Below are positions 47,697 to 56,066 of a DNA stretch of 64,000 nucleotides, in pieces; within the stretch, counting starts at the first letter, position 1; each line of letters begins with the position of its first letter. Under the pieces are notes generated by a model. That model ran no database searches. It was given only the letters and a program-made list of their open reading frames with translations, and was not told the origin of the DNA. A program made the position numbers and the translations under genes. The DNA comes from Sinorhizobium alkalisoli (lineage in GTDB: Bacteria > Pseudomonadota > Alphaproteobacteria > Rhizobiales > Rhizobiaceae), in assembly GCF_008932245.1 (NCBI RefSeq), contig NZ_CP034909.1, positions 744,001 through 808,000 of the forward strand. Reading direction: 5' to 3'.

Positions 47697-50366
47697 ATGG
47701 AGGCGATATTGGGGCCTGGGGATACTTCGAATTTTCCGTTTCGCGTTTCGGCACTGGCGGCCAGGGGCGAGAAGCCGGCGCTCCTGTTTCCCGGCGGCCG
47801 GGTCGTCACGTATCGGGATTTGGCCGAGCGCGTCGACCGTCTCGCGAGGCTCTGGCGCGGCCGGCGCGGCCTGGTCATGGTCGAGGCGGACCTCTCGGAG
47901 CATGCGGTCGTCGGTTATCTGGCCGCGCTCGAGGCCGGTCACGCCGTCGCCATGCAGACGCCCTGCGGCGCAGAGACGGACTGCGCCGTCTTCAGGCCGG
48001 AATATCGCTACCGCCGTTTCGACGGGCGCTGGCGTATCGAGCGGCTCGAGGGCGACCCAGTGATGCCCCATCCTGATCTCGCCGTCCTCCTTTCGACATC
48101 CGGCAGCACCGGACAAGGCAAGAGCGTCCGCCTTTCCGCGGGCAATATTTGCTCCAATGCACAGGCCATAGCCGAATATCTCGGTCTCACGGCGGCGGAC
48201 AGAGCCTGCCTTATTCTGCCGCTCCACTATTCCTATGGGCTTTCCGTGCTGAACGCCCATCTCTCTGTTGGCGCCAGTGTCTATTTGCCGGGCGGCTCCA
48301 TTCTCGACGAGAGCTTCCTAGACGGGCTTGCCGGGAGCGTCAGTACCAATTTTTCGGGCGTTCCCTATTCCTTCGAACTCCTGGAGAAGGTGGGCTTTCG
48401 CGAGCGCGCCTTTGCGTCGTTGCGCTTCATGACGGTTGCCGGCGGGCGTTTGGCGTCCGAGACCATTCGCCTCTACAACGAACACCTCACCGCCCGCGAC
48501 GCTTCCCTGTTCGTGATGTATGGTCAGACGGAGGCGACCGCCCGCGTGGCCTATATGCCGCCGGAGCATCTTCGCGGCCGGGAGGATCGCATCGGCATCG
48601 CGGTCCCCGGCGGCAGCCTGGCAATCGAGGATGAAGAAGGCCGGCTGATCTCCGGCGTGGATCAGCCGGGCGAGCTTGTCTATCGCGGTCCAAATGTGAT
48701 GATGGGCTACGCCCAATCGCGGGAGGATCTCGCGCGCGGCGCCGACCTTCGCGAACTCAGGACCGGCGACCTCGCCATGCGGGATGCGGACGGATTTTTC
48801 CGCATCATCGGTCGAACCAGGCGCATGTCGAAAATTGCTGGCCTTCGTATCGGGCATGACAGCCTGGAAGCCGCGCTCGAACGTCACGGAATTGCCGCCG
48901 CCGTCACCGGCGACGATGCCGAGATCCATGCCCATTACGTCGGCGAATGCGGCTCGGAGGCCGTCCGCCGGCTCCTAGTCGCCGCAAGCGGCCTGACCCT
49001 GCTGCAGGTCAAAGCCTCGCGTGTCGCCGCATTGCCGCGCCTGCCGTCGGGCAAGATCGACTACCAGGCGCTACGCGATCGCGCGGGCAGGGCGGATGCA
49101 GTTGCTGAAAGCAAAGACGTACAGGGCCTGTTCGAACAGCTCTTCTTTCCGGCAAGGGTTCGGCCCGGGGACAGCTTTCTGTCGCTGGGCGGCGATTCCC
49201 TCCGTTTCGTGCAATTGTCGCTCGGCCTCGAGAAGATCCTCGGCGAAGCGCCGGAAAAATGGGAACGAATGTCGGTCCGGGACCTGGCGGCCATGGACCG
49301 AAGCGTGAGCAAACGCCCGCAGGTCGGCATCGATCTGGTCATCCGCGCGTTGGCGATCTTGCTGGTCGTGGTCCATCACGAAACCCTTTGGCCGATCCCG
49401 GGTGGGGCGGCCGCAATGGTCATTCTCGTTGGTTTCGGTTTCGCGCGGTTCCAGAGCGGATCGCTTATTTCCGGCTCGCTCAAGCAGCTGTTGCGGCCGC
49501 TCGTCCACATTCTCGTCCCCTATTATCTGATCGTCGCGGCCTACGCGCTTGCCTGGGGTGAAGTGCCCTGGGCTTCCGTCTTCCTCGTGGGCAATTTCGG
49601 CTTGGCCGACCCGGAGCGCCACAGCATGGTGCCCTATCTCTACTGGTTCATAGAGGCCTATTGCCAGATGCTGCTGGTGTTCGCAGCCCTGTTTGCCCTA
49701 CCTTTCGCCCGGCGTTCGGCGGCCGCCCGGCCCTTCGAAACCGGCATGGTTTTCCTTGCCGCCGGTCTCGCGGCTCGGCTCGTGCTGCCGCAATTCTGGG
49801 ATATCGGCAATCGTCAGATCTTCACCCTGCCGTGGATATTCTATCTTGCAGCTGTCGGCTGGTGTGCGGCGGTCGCCGAAACCCCGCGTCAGCGGCTCGC
49901 GTTGATGGTGGCAGGCGCGTCGATTTTCCTCTACTTCGGCATCTACAAGGGCGTCTGGGTCGGCACCAAGATCAAATATCTCCTGCAGATCGCCGTGCTC
50001 GCGGGGCTCCTGTTCCTGCCTCGCATCCGTCTGCCGCAATGGGGCACGCAACTGATCCTGCCCGTGTCCGCGGCAGGTTTTCATATCTACATCCTTCACC
50101 GCTTCGTGCCGGAGCTCCTGCTTCTGCCGGCGCAGCCGCTGCTGCCGCCCGCCGCCTATTCGCTCCTGGCAATTGCCGGCGGCATCCTGCTCGGCCTTGC
50201 GGCATGGGCGGCGCAGCGCCAGCTCTACGCATGGCTTTCACGCACCCGAAACCGCCTCCGTCCGATGGAATGGTCGAACGCGACCCGGCGCTGGACGATT
50301 TTTACCTCAGGCCGCCCACTTCTCGCCGTCGGTCCGCAGAAAGAAAACCAGGTCCAGCGTCAGTGA
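47697..50366 (+). CDS. Fusion: adenylation domain, carrier domain and AT3 membrane acyltransferase
   Basis: An 889-aa three-module protein. Residues 1-460 form an AMP-binding domain: LSTSGSTGQGKS at 132-143, MYGQTEA at 274-280, TGD at 357-359, GRTRRMSKIAGLRIG at 372-386 and LPSGKIDY with Lys453. Residues 475-535 form a carrier domain with LGGDS, Ser501 being the phosphopantetheine site. Residues 545-870 hold about ten membrane helices that start with RALAILLVVVHH, the AT3 (OafA-like) acyltransferase motif. It could activate an acid, hold it as thioester and transfer it across or onto a membrane acceptor. The substrate is unknown. Its last 60 bases overlap convergent dinB. Confidence 0.85.
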   Translation: MEAILGPGDTSNFPFRVSALAARGEKPALLFPGGRVVTYRDLAERVDRLARLWRGRRGLVMVEADLSEHAVVGYLAALEAGHAVAMQTPCGAETDCAVFRPEYRYRRFDGRWRIERLEGDPVMPHPDLAVLLSTSGSTGQGKSVRLSAGNICSNAQAIAEYLGLTAADRACLILPLHYSYGLSVLNAHLSVGASVYLPGGSILDESFLDGLAGSVSTNFSGVPYSFELLEKVGFRERAFASLRFMTVAGGRLASETIRLYNEHLTARDASLFVMYGQTEATARVAYMPPEHLRGREDRIGIAVPGGSLAIEDEEGRLISGVDQPGELVYRGPNVMMGYAQSREDLARGADLRELRTGDLAMRDADGFFRIIGRTRRMSKIAGLRIGHDSLEAALERHGIAAAVTGDDAEIHAHYVGECGSEAVRRLLVAASGLTLLQVKASRVAALPRLPSGKIDYQALRDRAGRADAVAESKDVQGLFEQLFFPARVRPGDSFLSLGGDSLRFVQLSLGLEKILGEAPEKWERMSVRDLAAMDRSVSKRPQVGIDLVIRALAILLVVVHHETLWPIPGGAAAMVILVGFGFARFQSGSLISGSLKQLLRPLVHILVPYYLIVAAYALAWGEVPWASVFLVGNFGLADPERHSMVPYLYWFIEAYCQMLLVFAALFALPFARRSAAARPFETGMVFLAAGLAARLVLPQFWDIGNRQIFTLPWIFYLAAVGWCAAVAETPRQRLALMVAGASIFLYFGIYKGVWVGTKIKYLLQIAVLAGLLFLPRIRLPQWGTQLILPVSAAGFHIYILHRFVPELLLLPAQPLLPPAAYSLLAIAGGILLGLAAWAAQRQLYAWLSRTRNRLRPMEWSNATRRWTIFTSGRPLLAVGPQKENQVQRQ

Positions 50367-50819
50367 AGGGCGGCCGAGCGCGGTGAGGGTGGCGTGCGCC
50401 TGGCCGCGATGGTGGGTCTGGTGGTTGAAGAAGTGGGCAAGCGTCGGTCCGAGCTTCTGCCTGATCTCGCCCGGCATGGTGATGGGCGTGTAGGTGAAAT
50501 GCGCGCCAAGTCGCGCCTCGTCGAGACCGTCGACATAGCTGATGATGCGCTCGTCTTCGATCCGGCGCGCCACCTCCAGGCCGGCGAGATCATCGTGCAG
50601 GATCTGGTCGAGCCGTGTTGGTGCGTCGCCTTCTCCGCAAAAGCGCCTCATCCAGATCCGGTCGGCGGCGAGGATATGGTTGAGCGTGGCATGCAGCGAT
50701 CCGAAAAAGGCTCCCTTGTCCGTGCGGTATTCCGCATCGGATAACTCCGAAGCGGCGGCATAGAGCTGGCGGTTGGCCCAACGATTGTAATCGGCAAACA
50801 TCCGGTAATGATCGAGCAT
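50307..50819 (-). CDS. DinB family protein
   Basis: A 170-aa four-helix-bundle protein with the metal-binding histidines in HATLNHILAADRIW and HFFNHQTHHRGQAHATL, the DinB/DfsB superfamily pattern. The ATG at 50819 starts MLDHYRMFADYNRWAN, the usual first helix. Its 3' end overlaps the convergent fusion gene by 60 bases. Members include thiol-dependent transferases, but the role here is unknown. Confidence 0.88.
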   Translation of the reverse strand: MLDHYRMFADYNRWANRQLYAAASELSDAEYRTDKGAFFGSLHATLNHILAADRIWMRRFCGEGDAPTRLDQILHDDLAGLEVARRIEDERIISYVDGLDEARLGAHFTYTPITMPGEIRQKLGPTLAHFFNHQTHHRGQAHATLTALGRPSLTLDLVFFLRTDGEKWAA

Positions 50820-50941
50820 CGGCTTCTCCGTGGACTGGCCCTGTTGGAGCAGCCTACAGCGAACAGGCATTTCCGTGTGGAATGCAATTCATGAAATTTA
50901 CTGATTTGATCGGACGGCGTCGTTGACGTCCTATGGGCCGC

Positions 50942-50970
50942 CTACTGCATGTCCTTTGGCTCGAGGACAC
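50942..50970 (+). repeat. RIME1-like element fragment (left palindrome, copy E)
   Basis: CTACTGCATGTCCTTTGGCTCGAGGACA resembles the left palindrome of the RIME1-like copies but is shortened, and the right palindrome is absent. It lies just upstream of the GST gene. Confidence 0.5.
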
Positions 50971-50991
50971 AATCGCTGATCTGGAGATGGA

Positions 50992-51681
50992 ATGATCCGC
51001 AAACTTTATGCCCTCTGCGGCACCGACCGCACGCGCCCCTTCTCGCCCCATGTGTGGAAGACCAAGCTTTCCCTGATGCATAAGGGGCTCGATTTCGACG
51101 TGGCCCCCGTCGGCTTCACGCAGATCCCGAGGATTGAGCAGGGCGCAACGAAGATAGTGCCCCTGCTGCGCGATGGCGACAGGCTCGTCAGCGACAGTTT
51201 CGATATCGCTCTCCATCTCGAGGCAACCTATCCCGAACGCCCGCCGCTCTTCGGCGGCGAGGGCGGCAAGGCGGCCGCCCGCTTCGTCGAGGGCTGGTCG
51301 CAGATGACGCTGCACCCGATGATCGGGCGCATTGCCATCATGGATATCCACGACCGCCTTGATCCGGTCGACCGGGCCTATTTCCGGCAAAGCCGCGAGC
51401 AGCGCTTCGGCAAGCCGCTCGAGGCGGTGGCCGAAGCAGGGCAGGCCGATATCGAAACCTTTTCGGCCAAGCTCGAACCGCTCCGCCACATGCTGAAGTT
51501 CCAGCCCTTCCTCGGCGGAGACGGTCCGCTTTTCTCAGACTATATCGTCTTCGGCGCACTGCAATGGGCGCGGATCGTTTCGCGGCAGTGCCTGCTCGCG
51601 GACGGTGACTTGGTAACCGCCTGGTTCGAGCGCTGTCTCGACCTGCACGACGGTTTCGGCCGCTCCGTGACAGCGGCGTGA
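50992..51681 (+). CDS. Glutathione S-transferase family protein
   Basis: A 229-aa protein with an N-terminal thioredoxin-like domain (IRKLYALCGTDRTRPFSPH, then KIVPLLRDGDRLVSDSFDIALHLE with the usual Ser of the glutathione site) and a C-terminal helical domain. The pattern PFSPHVWKTKLSL resembles the beta-etherase-like group of GSTs. GGAGATGGA precedes the ATG. Substrate is unknown. Confidence 0.85.
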   Translation: MIRKLYALCGTDRTRPFSPHVWKTKLSLMHKGLDFDVAPVGFTQIPRIEQGATKIVPLLRDGDRLVSDSFDIALHLEATYPERPPLFGGEGGKAAARFVEGWSQMTLHPMIGRIAIMDIHDRLDPVDRAYFRQSREQRFGKPLEAVAEAGQADIETFSAKLEPLRHMLKFQPFLGGDGPLFSDYIVFGALQWARIVSRQCLLADGDLVTAWFERCLDLHDGFGRSVTAA

Positions 51682-51784
51682 AACTACAGACGGCTGCGGC
51701 GAATCATCACCGCGCCCCCTTGTTTTGCGCGGCATTGGCGGCTAAGGGAACCGCCACTTTCTCCAGAAACGAGGATCTGTGCCA

Positions 51785-52207
51785 ATGGCGATTGAACGTA
51801 CCTTTTCGATGATCAAGCCGGATGCGACGAAGCGCAACCTGACCGGCGCCATCACCAAGATGCTCGAAGACGCCGGCCTGCGGGTCGTCGCTTCGAAGCG
51901 CGTGTGGATGAGCCGCCGCGAGGCTGAAGGCTTCTACGCCGTCCACAAGGAGCGCCCGTTCTTCGGCGAACTGGTCGAGTTCATGTCCTCCGGCCCGACG
52001 GTCGTTCAGGTTCTCGAAGGCGAGAACGCGATTGCCAAGAACCGCGAAATCATGGGCGCCACCAACCCGGCCAATGCCGACGAAGGCACCATCCGTAAGG
52101 TCTTCGCGCTGTCGATCGGCGAAAACTCCGTTCACGGTTCCGACGGTCCGGAAACGGCCGCCGAGGAAATCGCTTACTGGTTCGCCGGCACCGAGATCGT
52201 CGGCTGA
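51785..52207 (+). CDS. ndk: Nucleoside diphosphate kinase
   Basis: A 140-aa enzyme that equilibrates nucleoside tri- and diphosphates. The phospho-accepting His117 lies in [24 protein letters not shown] is the canonical start; a GTG two codons upstream is less likely. A terminator follows at 52254-52281. Confidence 0.97.
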   Translation: MAIERTFSMIKPDATKRNLTGAITKMLEDAGLRVVASKRVWMSRREAEGFYAVHKERPFFGELVEFMSSGPTVVQVLEGENAIAKNREIMGATNPANADEGTIRKVFALSIGENSVHGSDGPETAAEEIAYWFAGTEIVG

Positions 52208-52253
52208 ATCAAAATCTTCGCTTCGGGCCGCAACGGCTTGAAACGATTCCATG

Positions 52254-52281
52254 AACGGGGCGGCGACGCCCCGTTTGCTTT
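52254..52281 (+). terminator. Terminator after ndk
   Basis: AACGGGGC (52254-52261) pairs with GCCCCGTT (52268-52275) across six bases and is followed by TTGCTTT. It lies between convergent ndk and the lipoprotein gene. Confidence 0.75.
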
Positions 52282-52783
52282 ATGCCGGGCAGGCGGCCAT
52301 GTCGAACTGCATCGGCGCCAGACCGTCGCGGAAGACCTCCGGATTCTTGTCATAGGCCGGCCCCACCACCAGGGGCCTCGCCGGCAGGACATCCTGATCG
52401 ACGTCGGACGTCACCGTCGTTTCCAATTTCTGCAGCGTTGCTCCGTCCGGCCCCTTGACCTCGATCGTCACGGCATAGGGCCTCTCTTTCCTGACGCAGG
52501 TGACATCGGGGCTTTCCAGCACGATTTTGTCGAGCTTGGGGAAGAGCTTGCGCGTGAGTGTCAGCGGCTCGCCGCCGGCGGGGTTCTCGAAACTCGCCAC
52601 CACGACACTGCCGTCTGGGACGGGTTCGGTCTTGTTGAGTGTAATCATGTAGGTGGCGTAAGCCAGCCGGTAGTTGAACACGAATATCTTGCCGGTGAGC
52701 TTTAACGGGTCGGGCCCGGTCTCGCGCTGGCAGCCGATAAGAGCCACCGCGGCCAGGACGGCGCAAATAGCTATTCTCTTCAT
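52280..52783 (-). CDS. Putative lipoprotein
   Basis: A 167-aa protein with a lipoprotein signal peptide: a basic start MKRIAI, a hydrophobic stretch and the lipobox ALIGC with Cys18. The mature part has two cysteines and a beta-rich look, with no domain recognised. The ATG overlaps the stop of the CGNR gene by four bases (ATGA), so it is the second gene of that operon. Confidence 0.75.
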   Translation of the reverse strand: MKRIAICAVLAAVALIGCQRETGPDPLKLTGKIFVFNYRLAYATYMITLNKTEPVPDGSVVVASFENPAGGEPLTLTRKLFPKLDKIVLESPDVTCVRKERPYAVTIEVKGPDGATLQKLETTVTSDVDQDVLPARPLVVGPAYDKNPEVFRDGLAPMQFDMAACPA

Positions 52784-53337
52784 GGCTGCGTTTCCTCTCT
52801 GCGGCGATAGTGACGCCTGGCCTTGGAGCGGTTGCCGCAAACCGCCATGTCGCACCAGGTGCGGCTCCTGTTGCGGCTGCGGTCGAGAAACAGCCATTCG
52901 CAATTGGGGCAGATTTTCAGTCGGTCCGGCTCCGGATTGGAGACGAGGCTGAGCGCCGAATGCGCCGTCGCCGCGTCGAGGGCGATGTTGCCGCCGCGTT
53001 GCGGGGTCCGGCGCAGGACGGCGGCGATTGCTTCCAGAAGATCTGCGAGAAGATCGGGCCGGTCCTGGTCCAGTACCTTCGCCCGGAAATGACGGTCCGC
53101 TGCCTCGCGCAAGTCCAGAAATGATTTGCGGTGTTCGGGCCGCGCCCGACCGAGCGGCCCGAAGCGCTGCCGCTCGGCGCCGTAGAGATTGGCGGCGTCG
53201 GCGAAGGAGTCCATTGCCGCGAAATCGGCGAAACGGTCGATCCTGCGCTGCGGATCGAAGCGCAGGACGACGGAATTGGCGACGTCCAGCGCCAGGGCGC
53301 CCCCGGCGAATCGATGTGCAGTCCAGGTGAAGCTCAT
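52780..53337 (-). CDS. CGNR zinc finger / ABATE domain regulator
   Basis: A 185-aa protein with an N-terminal ABATE (stress-induced transcription regulator) domain, beginning FTWTAHRFAGGALALDVANS, and a C-terminal CGNR zinc finger. The finger is CPNC (about residue 143), WLFLDRSRNRSRTWC and CGNRSKARRHYRR. It should bind DNA. The start at 53337 is preferred to an ATG seven codons upstream. It is coupled to the downstream lipoprotein gene. Confidence 0.88.
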   Translation of the reverse strand: MSFTWTAHRFAGGALALDVANSVVLRFDPQRRIDRFADFAAMDSFADAANLYGAERQRFGPLGRARPEHRKSFLDLREAADRHFRAKVLDQDRPDLLADLLEAIAAVLRRTPQRGGNIALDAATAHSALSLVSNPEPDRLKICPNCEWLFLDRSRNRSRTWCDMAVCGNRSKARRHYRRREETQP

Positions 53338-53504
53338 GTCGGAAATACTAACTGGCAAAACCAGGTTTGCAAGTTATATTGCATCTGTCGACGGGCCGTA
53401 ATGGCAAAGCTTCGGGCGGGTTCCCGATCCGCCGCCGCAGTTCGCGATGTAAATTGAGCTTCTGTGAACCCGGATCATCTCGGGGGTGCGTTACGGGAGA
53501 TGCC

Positions 53505-54401
53505 ATGGCCTATTTTCTTCAGCAGATCGCCAACGCCGCACCCGTGGCCGCGCTGTATGCGGCGCTCGCCTTCGGCTATGCCATCGCCTTCGCCGTGACG
53601 AGGCGGGCCGATCTGACCTATGGCGCGCTCTTCGCCTTCGCCGGACAGATCTTTGTGCTCTTTGCCGACTTCGGCTGGAACCGCCTTTGGCTCGTGCTGC
53701 CTGCCGCCCTTGGGGTCGGGGCTGCTGCGGCCCTTGCATTCGGCCTTGGTGCCGGCCTCGTCGCAGGGCGCTACGTCATGCGTCCGCTCGCCTTTTCATC
53801 CGCAAACGCCGTGGTCGTCGCCTCTCTGGGTAGTCTGCTGGTGCTCATGGAAACGGCGCGTCTTGCGTCGGATACGCGCAGCCTCTGGCTGCCGCCGTTC
53901 CTGAACGAGGTCATCGTCTTTTGGCCGAACCCGCGGTTTCCCGTGACCCTGACCACCGTTCAACTGGTGAATACCGGGCTGATGACAGCGCTGGTTGCCG
54001 GAGGGCACTGGTTGCTCACCCATTCCTATGCCGGCCGTTACTGGCGCGCCGTCTCGGAAGATCGTGAGGCGGCCGCCCTTTGCGGTGTCGATCCATCGGC
54101 CGTCTATATCGCCGCCTATGGCGCGGCCGCACTGATTGCCATTGTCTGCGGAGTTCTTGCCGCATCCTACTACGGCAACATGGATTTCGGCATGGGCCTG
54201 AGCTTCGGGGTGAAGGTGCTCTTCATCGCCGCGATCGGCGGCCAGACGGCGCCTCTTCTTGCAGCCTGCGGCGCGGCCGGCGTGGGGCTCCTGGAGACGC
54301 TATGGAGCGCTTACGGACCGATCCTCTGGCGGGACTTTGCGATCTTCGGTTTTCTGGTCGTCGTCCTGGTCGTGACGCGTCGGGAGAAGACGATCCCATA
54401 G
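53505..54401 (+). CDS. LivH-like branched-chain amino acid ABC permease
   Basis: A 298-aa inner-membrane protein with about eight helices, of the BPD_transp_2/LivH family. The segment SEDREAAALCGVDPSAVYIAAYG is the EAA-like loop that contacts the ATPase. GGGAGATG precedes the ATG at 53505. No livM, ATPase or binding-protein gene is adjacent, so its partners must be encoded elsewhere. Substrate is uncertain. Confidence 0.82.
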   Translation: MAYFLQQIANAAPVAALYAALAFGYAIAFAVTRRADLTYGALFAFAGQIFVLFADFGWNRLWLVLPAALGVGAAAALAFGLGAGLVAGRYVMRPLAFSSANAVVVASLGSLLVLMETARLASDTRSLWLPPFLNEVIVFWPNPRFPVTLTTVQLVNTGLMTALVAGGHWLLTHSYAGRYWRAVSEDREAAALCGVDPSAVYIAAYGAAALIAIVCGVLAASYYGNMDFGMGLSFGVKVLFIAAIGGQTAPLLAACGAAGVGLLETLWSAYGPILWRDFAIFGFLVVVLVVTRREKTIP

Positions 54402-54519
54402 AAGCCGCCCACAGCCGAGTCTTCCTCCTCGCAGGGCCGGCTTCGGTGATCGGTGCGGACGTGGTGCGACTGACGCAATGGTGGGGTGAGTGGTGAAACG
54501 CGTTCCCCCTGCAACGTGG

Positions 54520-54984
54520 TCAGTCTTCCCACCGCTCGCGCGCCGCGTCGTCCACGTCCCTGGCGCTGACCCATTCGCCGGCGCTGCCGTCGGCGTGATG
54601 CTCTTTCTTCCAGAAGGGGGCCGAGGTCTTGAGGAAGTCCATGATGAAATTCGCGCCGTCGAAGGCCGCTTGCCTGTGCGGCGAGGCGGCAATCACCAGG
54701 ACGATGTTCTCGCCGGGATTGATCCGGCCGAAGCGGTGAATGGCGGTCGCCGCCTGCAGGCCGAAGCGCGTCGTTGCCTCGTGGCAGATGCGACGGATCT
54801 CGGCCTCCGCCATGCCGGGGTAATGTTCGAGTTCAAGTGCATTGAGCGCGCCCGCCTCGTCGCGGCAGAGTCCGGAAAAGCTGACCACCGCGCCAATGTC
54901 CGTCCGCCCGCGGCGAAGCGCGGAGAGCTCGGCAGCGAGGTCGAAGTCCTCCAGCTGGACGCGCACGGTGACGGGCGCAGCCAT
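54520..54984 (-). CDS. moaE: Molybdopterin synthase catalytic subunit
   Basis: A 154-aa subunit that transfers sulfur from MoaD to precursor Z. GAVVSFSGLCRDE, LELEHYPGMAE, HRFGRINPGENIV and the active-site Lys in FWKKEH are all present. It starts four bases after the moaD stop on the same strand. Confidence 0.94.
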   Translation of the reverse strand: MAAPVTVRVQLEDFDLAAELSALRRGRTDIGAVVSFSGLCRDEAGALNALELEHYPGMAEAEIRRICHEATTRFGLQAATAIHRFGRINPGENIVLVIAASPHRQAAFDGANFIMDFLKTSAPFWKKEHHADGSAGEWVSARDVDDAARERWED

Positions 54985-54988
54985 GGTC

Positions 54989-55249
54989 CTAGCCGCCCGT
55001 CATCGGAGGAAAGAGAGCGATCTCGCGGGCGCCGGCGACCGGTTCGCCATGCGCGACATGTTCCCGGTCGATCGCCGCACGGATGACGTTCTCATGCTCC
55101 AGCGCCGCCTCATATTCTGCGCCGAGCGTCTTCAGATAAGCCAGCAGATCGGCGATCGTGACGACGTCCGCCGGCAGTTCCAGCGTTTCCTCACCCTTGC
55201 CGATCCGCTCGCGGACCCATGAGAAATAGACGAGATTGACGGTGCTCAT
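54989..55249 (-). CDS. moaD: Molybdopterin synthase sulfur carrier subunit
   Basis: An 86-aa ubiquitin-like protein with the C-terminal Gly-Gly (FPPMTGG) that becomes a thiocarboxylate. The start overlaps the pgsA stop by four bases (ATGA). It works with the moaE product in molybdenum cofactor synthesis. Confidence 0.94.
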   Translation of the reverse strand: MSTVNLVYFSWVRERIGKGEETLELPADVVTIADLLAYLKTLGAEYEAALEHENVIRAAIDREHVAHGEPVAGAREIALFPPMTGG

Positions 55250-55866
55250 TCGTTGACCACGTGTTTGAGTCCGGCGCGGAAATAATCATAGCCCGTATAG
55301 AGCGTGATCGCCGCCGCGATCCACAGAAGCAGGATACCCGCTTCCGTCGTATAGGGCACGATCTTGTCGCCGGCCGGACCGGCAAGCAGGAAGGCGATCG
55401 CCACCATCTGGATCGTCGTCTTCCATTTGGCGACCCGCGTCACCGGCACGCTGACCTTGAGCGCCGCGAGATATTCGCGCAGGCCGGAAACGAGGATCTC
55501 CCGGCAAAGAATAATGATCGCCGCCCAGATCGACCAGCCGGCAATCGTGCCGTCGGCGGCCACGAGCAGGAGGATCGAGGCGACCAGCAATTTGTCGGCG
55601 ATCGGGTCCAGCATTCGGCCGATATTGGAGGTCTGCTTCCAGATGCGGGCGAGATAGCCGTCGAAGAAGTCCGTGATCGAGGCGGTGATGAAGAGCACGA
55701 GCGCCGTCCAGCGGGCGAAATCGGAGCTGTGCAGTCGGCCCTCGATGAAGAAGCAGAACACGATCAGCGGCACGATGAGGATGCGGAAATAGGTCAGCAG
55801 GTTCGGGATGCTGTAGGCTACGGGCGTTGGCATAGACTCGGTTTCTCTGGACACGACCTCCCCCAT
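55246..55866 (-). CDS. pgsA: CDP-diacylglycerol-glycerol-3-phosphate 3-phosphatidyltransferase
   Basis: Makes phosphatidylglycerol phosphate, the anionic phospholipid precursor. The CDP-alcohol motif is complete in DFFDGYLAR followed by GRMLDPIADKLL. Four to five membrane helices are visible, starting at YSIPNLLTYFRILIVPL. The start is uncertain: 55866 gives 206 aa, the ATG at 55833 gives 195 aa and lies closer to the family start. It is followed by moaD-moaE in an overlapping operon. Confidence 0.92.
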   Translation of the reverse strand: MGEVVSRETESMPTPVAYSIPNLLTYFRILIVPLIVFCFFIEGRLHSSDFARWTALVLFITASITDFFDGYLARIWKQTSNIGRMLDPIADKLLVASILLLVAADGTIAGWSIWAAIIILCREILVSGLREYLAALKVSVPVTRVAKWKTTIQMVAIAFLLAGPAGDKIVPYTTEAGILLLWIAAAITLYTGYDYFRAGLKHVVNE

Positions 55867-56066
55867 TTCCGCGATCTAGGGTTATCGGCGCTGGCTGTTC
55901 TGGTTGCGGGGCGAGCGGGACAAGCTTGACGACGGTTTTCCCGTCCCCCCAAGTTTGCACGTGTACAGAATGACTTTGCGACCGCAAGGTCAACAGGTCA
56001 TTCGAACACCTCTGTCATATTTCCCGGATTCGGCTGAATGCAGGCTGAATTGCGCCACCCGGAAAT

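Noticed and set aside
54402..54519. Possible small gene between the LivH-like permease and moaE
   Set aside because: The gap of 118 bases has no start with a ribosome-binding site and no protein-like frame.
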